From positions 1-6,851 of the forward strand of contig USCW01000088.1 of the NCBI GenBank assembly GCA_900553315.1: DNA of 6,851 nt, given 5' to 3'. The stretch is from an uncultured Eubacteriales bacterium. Its GTDB lineage: Bacteria > Bacillota > Clostridia > Christensenellales > Aristaeellaceae. The position numbers and the translations under genes were made by a program. Each line of letters starts with the position of its first letter. Within the stretch, counting starts at the first letter, position 1. Below are positions 6,189 to 6,851 of this stretch, one piece after another. The notes beneath the pieces were generated by a model that searched no databases, was not told where the DNA came from, and saw nothing but the letters and a program-made list of their open reading frames with translations.

Positions 6189-6695
6189 ATGGCTGATATT
6201 GCCCCCACAATTTACCCTACGGAAAAAAGCGCGTGCTATGCGCTGATGGTGCAGCAGCTGGACACGCTGTGTCAGGATGTTCCTGCTATTATCTCTAAGC
6301 TGGCAAATACGGCCGCTTTGATTTACCACGCCCTGTCCGATTTGAACTGGGCAGGCTTCTATCTGCGCAAGGGCGACACCCTGCTGCTGGGCCCCTTCCA
6401 AGGAAAAACTGCCTGTGTGATGATCCCCCTTGGGCGGGGCGTGTGCGGCACAGCCGCGCAGACACGTCAGCTTCAGCTTGTCCCGGATGTTCACGACTTC
6501 CCCGGACACATTGCTTGTGACAGTGTCTCCGCCTCCGAGATCGTTATCCCGTTGGTGCAAAACGACGTGCTGATCGGTGTGCTGGACATCGACAGCCCCG
6601 TCAAGGAGCGCTTCGATGAAACAGACGCGGAAGGCCTGTCTGCGCTTTGCGAGGTACTTTTGAAATCCTGCGATTTTTCAAAGGGCTTATTATAA
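6189..6695 (+). CDS. msrC: Free methionine-(R)-sulfoxide reductase, GAF type
   Basis: This cytoplasmic repair enzyme (fRMsr, MsrC/YebR) reduces free methionine-(R)-sulfoxide to methionine and does not act well on protein-bound residues. The 168 residues form one GAF domain with the family signature: LNWAGFY (52-58), LGPFQGKTAC (67-76), GRGVCGTAA (82-90), DVHDFPGHIACD (100-111), SEIVIPL (116-122) and IGVLDIDS (129-136). All three conserved cysteines are present, Cys76, Cys86 and Cys110, aligning with Cys84, Cys94 and Cys118 of the E. coli enzyme, so it should be active. ATG 6189 is preceded by AAGGAGG (6174-6180) at an eight-base spacing. It is the second gene of the GNAT unit, with a strong inverted repeat 55 nt after its stop. 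An intracellular methionine-sulfoxide repair enzyme fits an anaerobe facing occasional oxidation. Confidence 0.95.
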   Translation: MADIAPTIYPTEKSACYALMVQQLDTLCQDVPAIISKLANTAALIYHALSDLNWAGFYLRKGDTLLLGPFQGKTACVMIPLGRGVCGTAAQTRQLQLVPDVHDFPGHIACDSVSASEIVIPLVQNDVLIGVLDIDSPVKERFDETDAEGLSALCEVLLKSCDFSKGLL

Positions 6696-6750
6696 TCTAA
6701 ATTGAAACCTCACCCCGTCCGAACTAAACCAGCATTGCCCCCATACGCCG

Positions 6751-6795
6751 ACACAGAGAAAGCCGATGGCCTCGCGCCATCGGCTTTCTCTGTGT
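6751..6795. terminator. Perfect 20-bp inverted repeat, probable bidirectional terminator
   Basis: Bases 6751-6770 pair perfectly with 6776-6795 around a five-base loop (CTCGC). The G/C-rich core is GCCGATGGC/GCCATCGGC, flanked within the stem by AGAGAAA on the left and TTTCTCT on the right. On either strand the core is therefore followed by a pyrimidine-rich tract, as in bidirectional terminators, although the U-run is interrupted. It lies 55 nt past the msrC stop and would end the GNAT-msrC transcript. It may also end a minus-strand gene entering from the right. Confidence 0.75.
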
Positions 6796-6851
6796 CCAGT
6801 TTTCCCAAACGCCGTATCGTCCGCGGTGGCTCTGTCAGCCGCCGTGGATGC
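6796..6851. other. Right-edge sequence with no assignable feature
   Basis: Nothing can be identified in these 56 bases. Two minus-strand frames are open to the window edge, but both run on through the terminator palindrome and give peptides with no recognisable pattern, so no gene is called. Confidence 0.4.

Noticed and set aside
6696..6851. Minus-strand coding end entering from the right edge
   Set aside because: The open frames run through the perfect palindrome and give no recognisable peptide; too short to support.

Overview
The window looks like a piece of chromosome from an anaerobic Firmicute, most likely a fairly GC-rich member of the Clostridia (Oscillospiraceae-type gut lineage). 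This is inferred from the G+C-rich third codon positions, strong GGAGG-type Shine-Dalgarno sites, near-consensus sigma-A promoters, tightly packed genes and the character of the proteins. No marker gene in the window fixes the species. There is no sign of a phage, insertion sequence, CRISPR array, tRNA or rRNA.

Layout. Positions 1-138 hold no gene but carry two long G/C-rich hairpins in tandem, just past the 3' end of deoD. Six genes follow on the minus strand. Read in the direction of transcription (right to left) they are: ilvE (branched-chain aminotransferase, 4374-5444), an unrecognised soluble protein (3295-4332), an RluA-family pseudouridine synthase (2432-3295), a Cof-type HAD phosphatase (1579-2412), a PlsC-family acyltransferase (926-1576) and deoD (purine nucleoside phosphorylase, 139-846). 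The first five look like one transcript from a consensus promoter at 5502-5529. Their junctions are 41 nt, a 1-nt overlap (TAATG), 19 nt and 2 nt (or a 4-nt GTGA overlap). deoD follows after 79 nt and has its own plausible promoter (889-917).

To the right, a divergent intergenic region of about 217 bp (5445-5661) carries the ilvE promoter and an oppositely directed promoter (5607-5636). The latter drives a two-gene plus-strand unit: a GNAT acetyltransferase (5662-6168) and, 20 nt later, a free methionine-(R)-sulfoxide reductase of the GAF type (6189-6695). A perfect 20-bp inverted repeat (6751-6795) then forms a probable terminator. The last 56 bases show nothing assignable.

Function. The genes are housekeeping: amino-acid metabolism (ilvE), RNA modification (RluA family), sugar-phosphate or cofactor phosphatase (HAD), membrane lipid synthesis (PlsC-like), nucleoside salvage (deoD), small-molecule or protein acetylation (GNAT) and oxidative-damage repair (MsrC). 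They are linked by co-transcription and not by one obvious pathway. I found no convincing new system. The items most worth checking are the paired hairpins at the left edge, the unrecognised protein coupled to the pseudouridine synthase, the two TGTACA palindromes in the deoD promoter, and several start-codon corrections.
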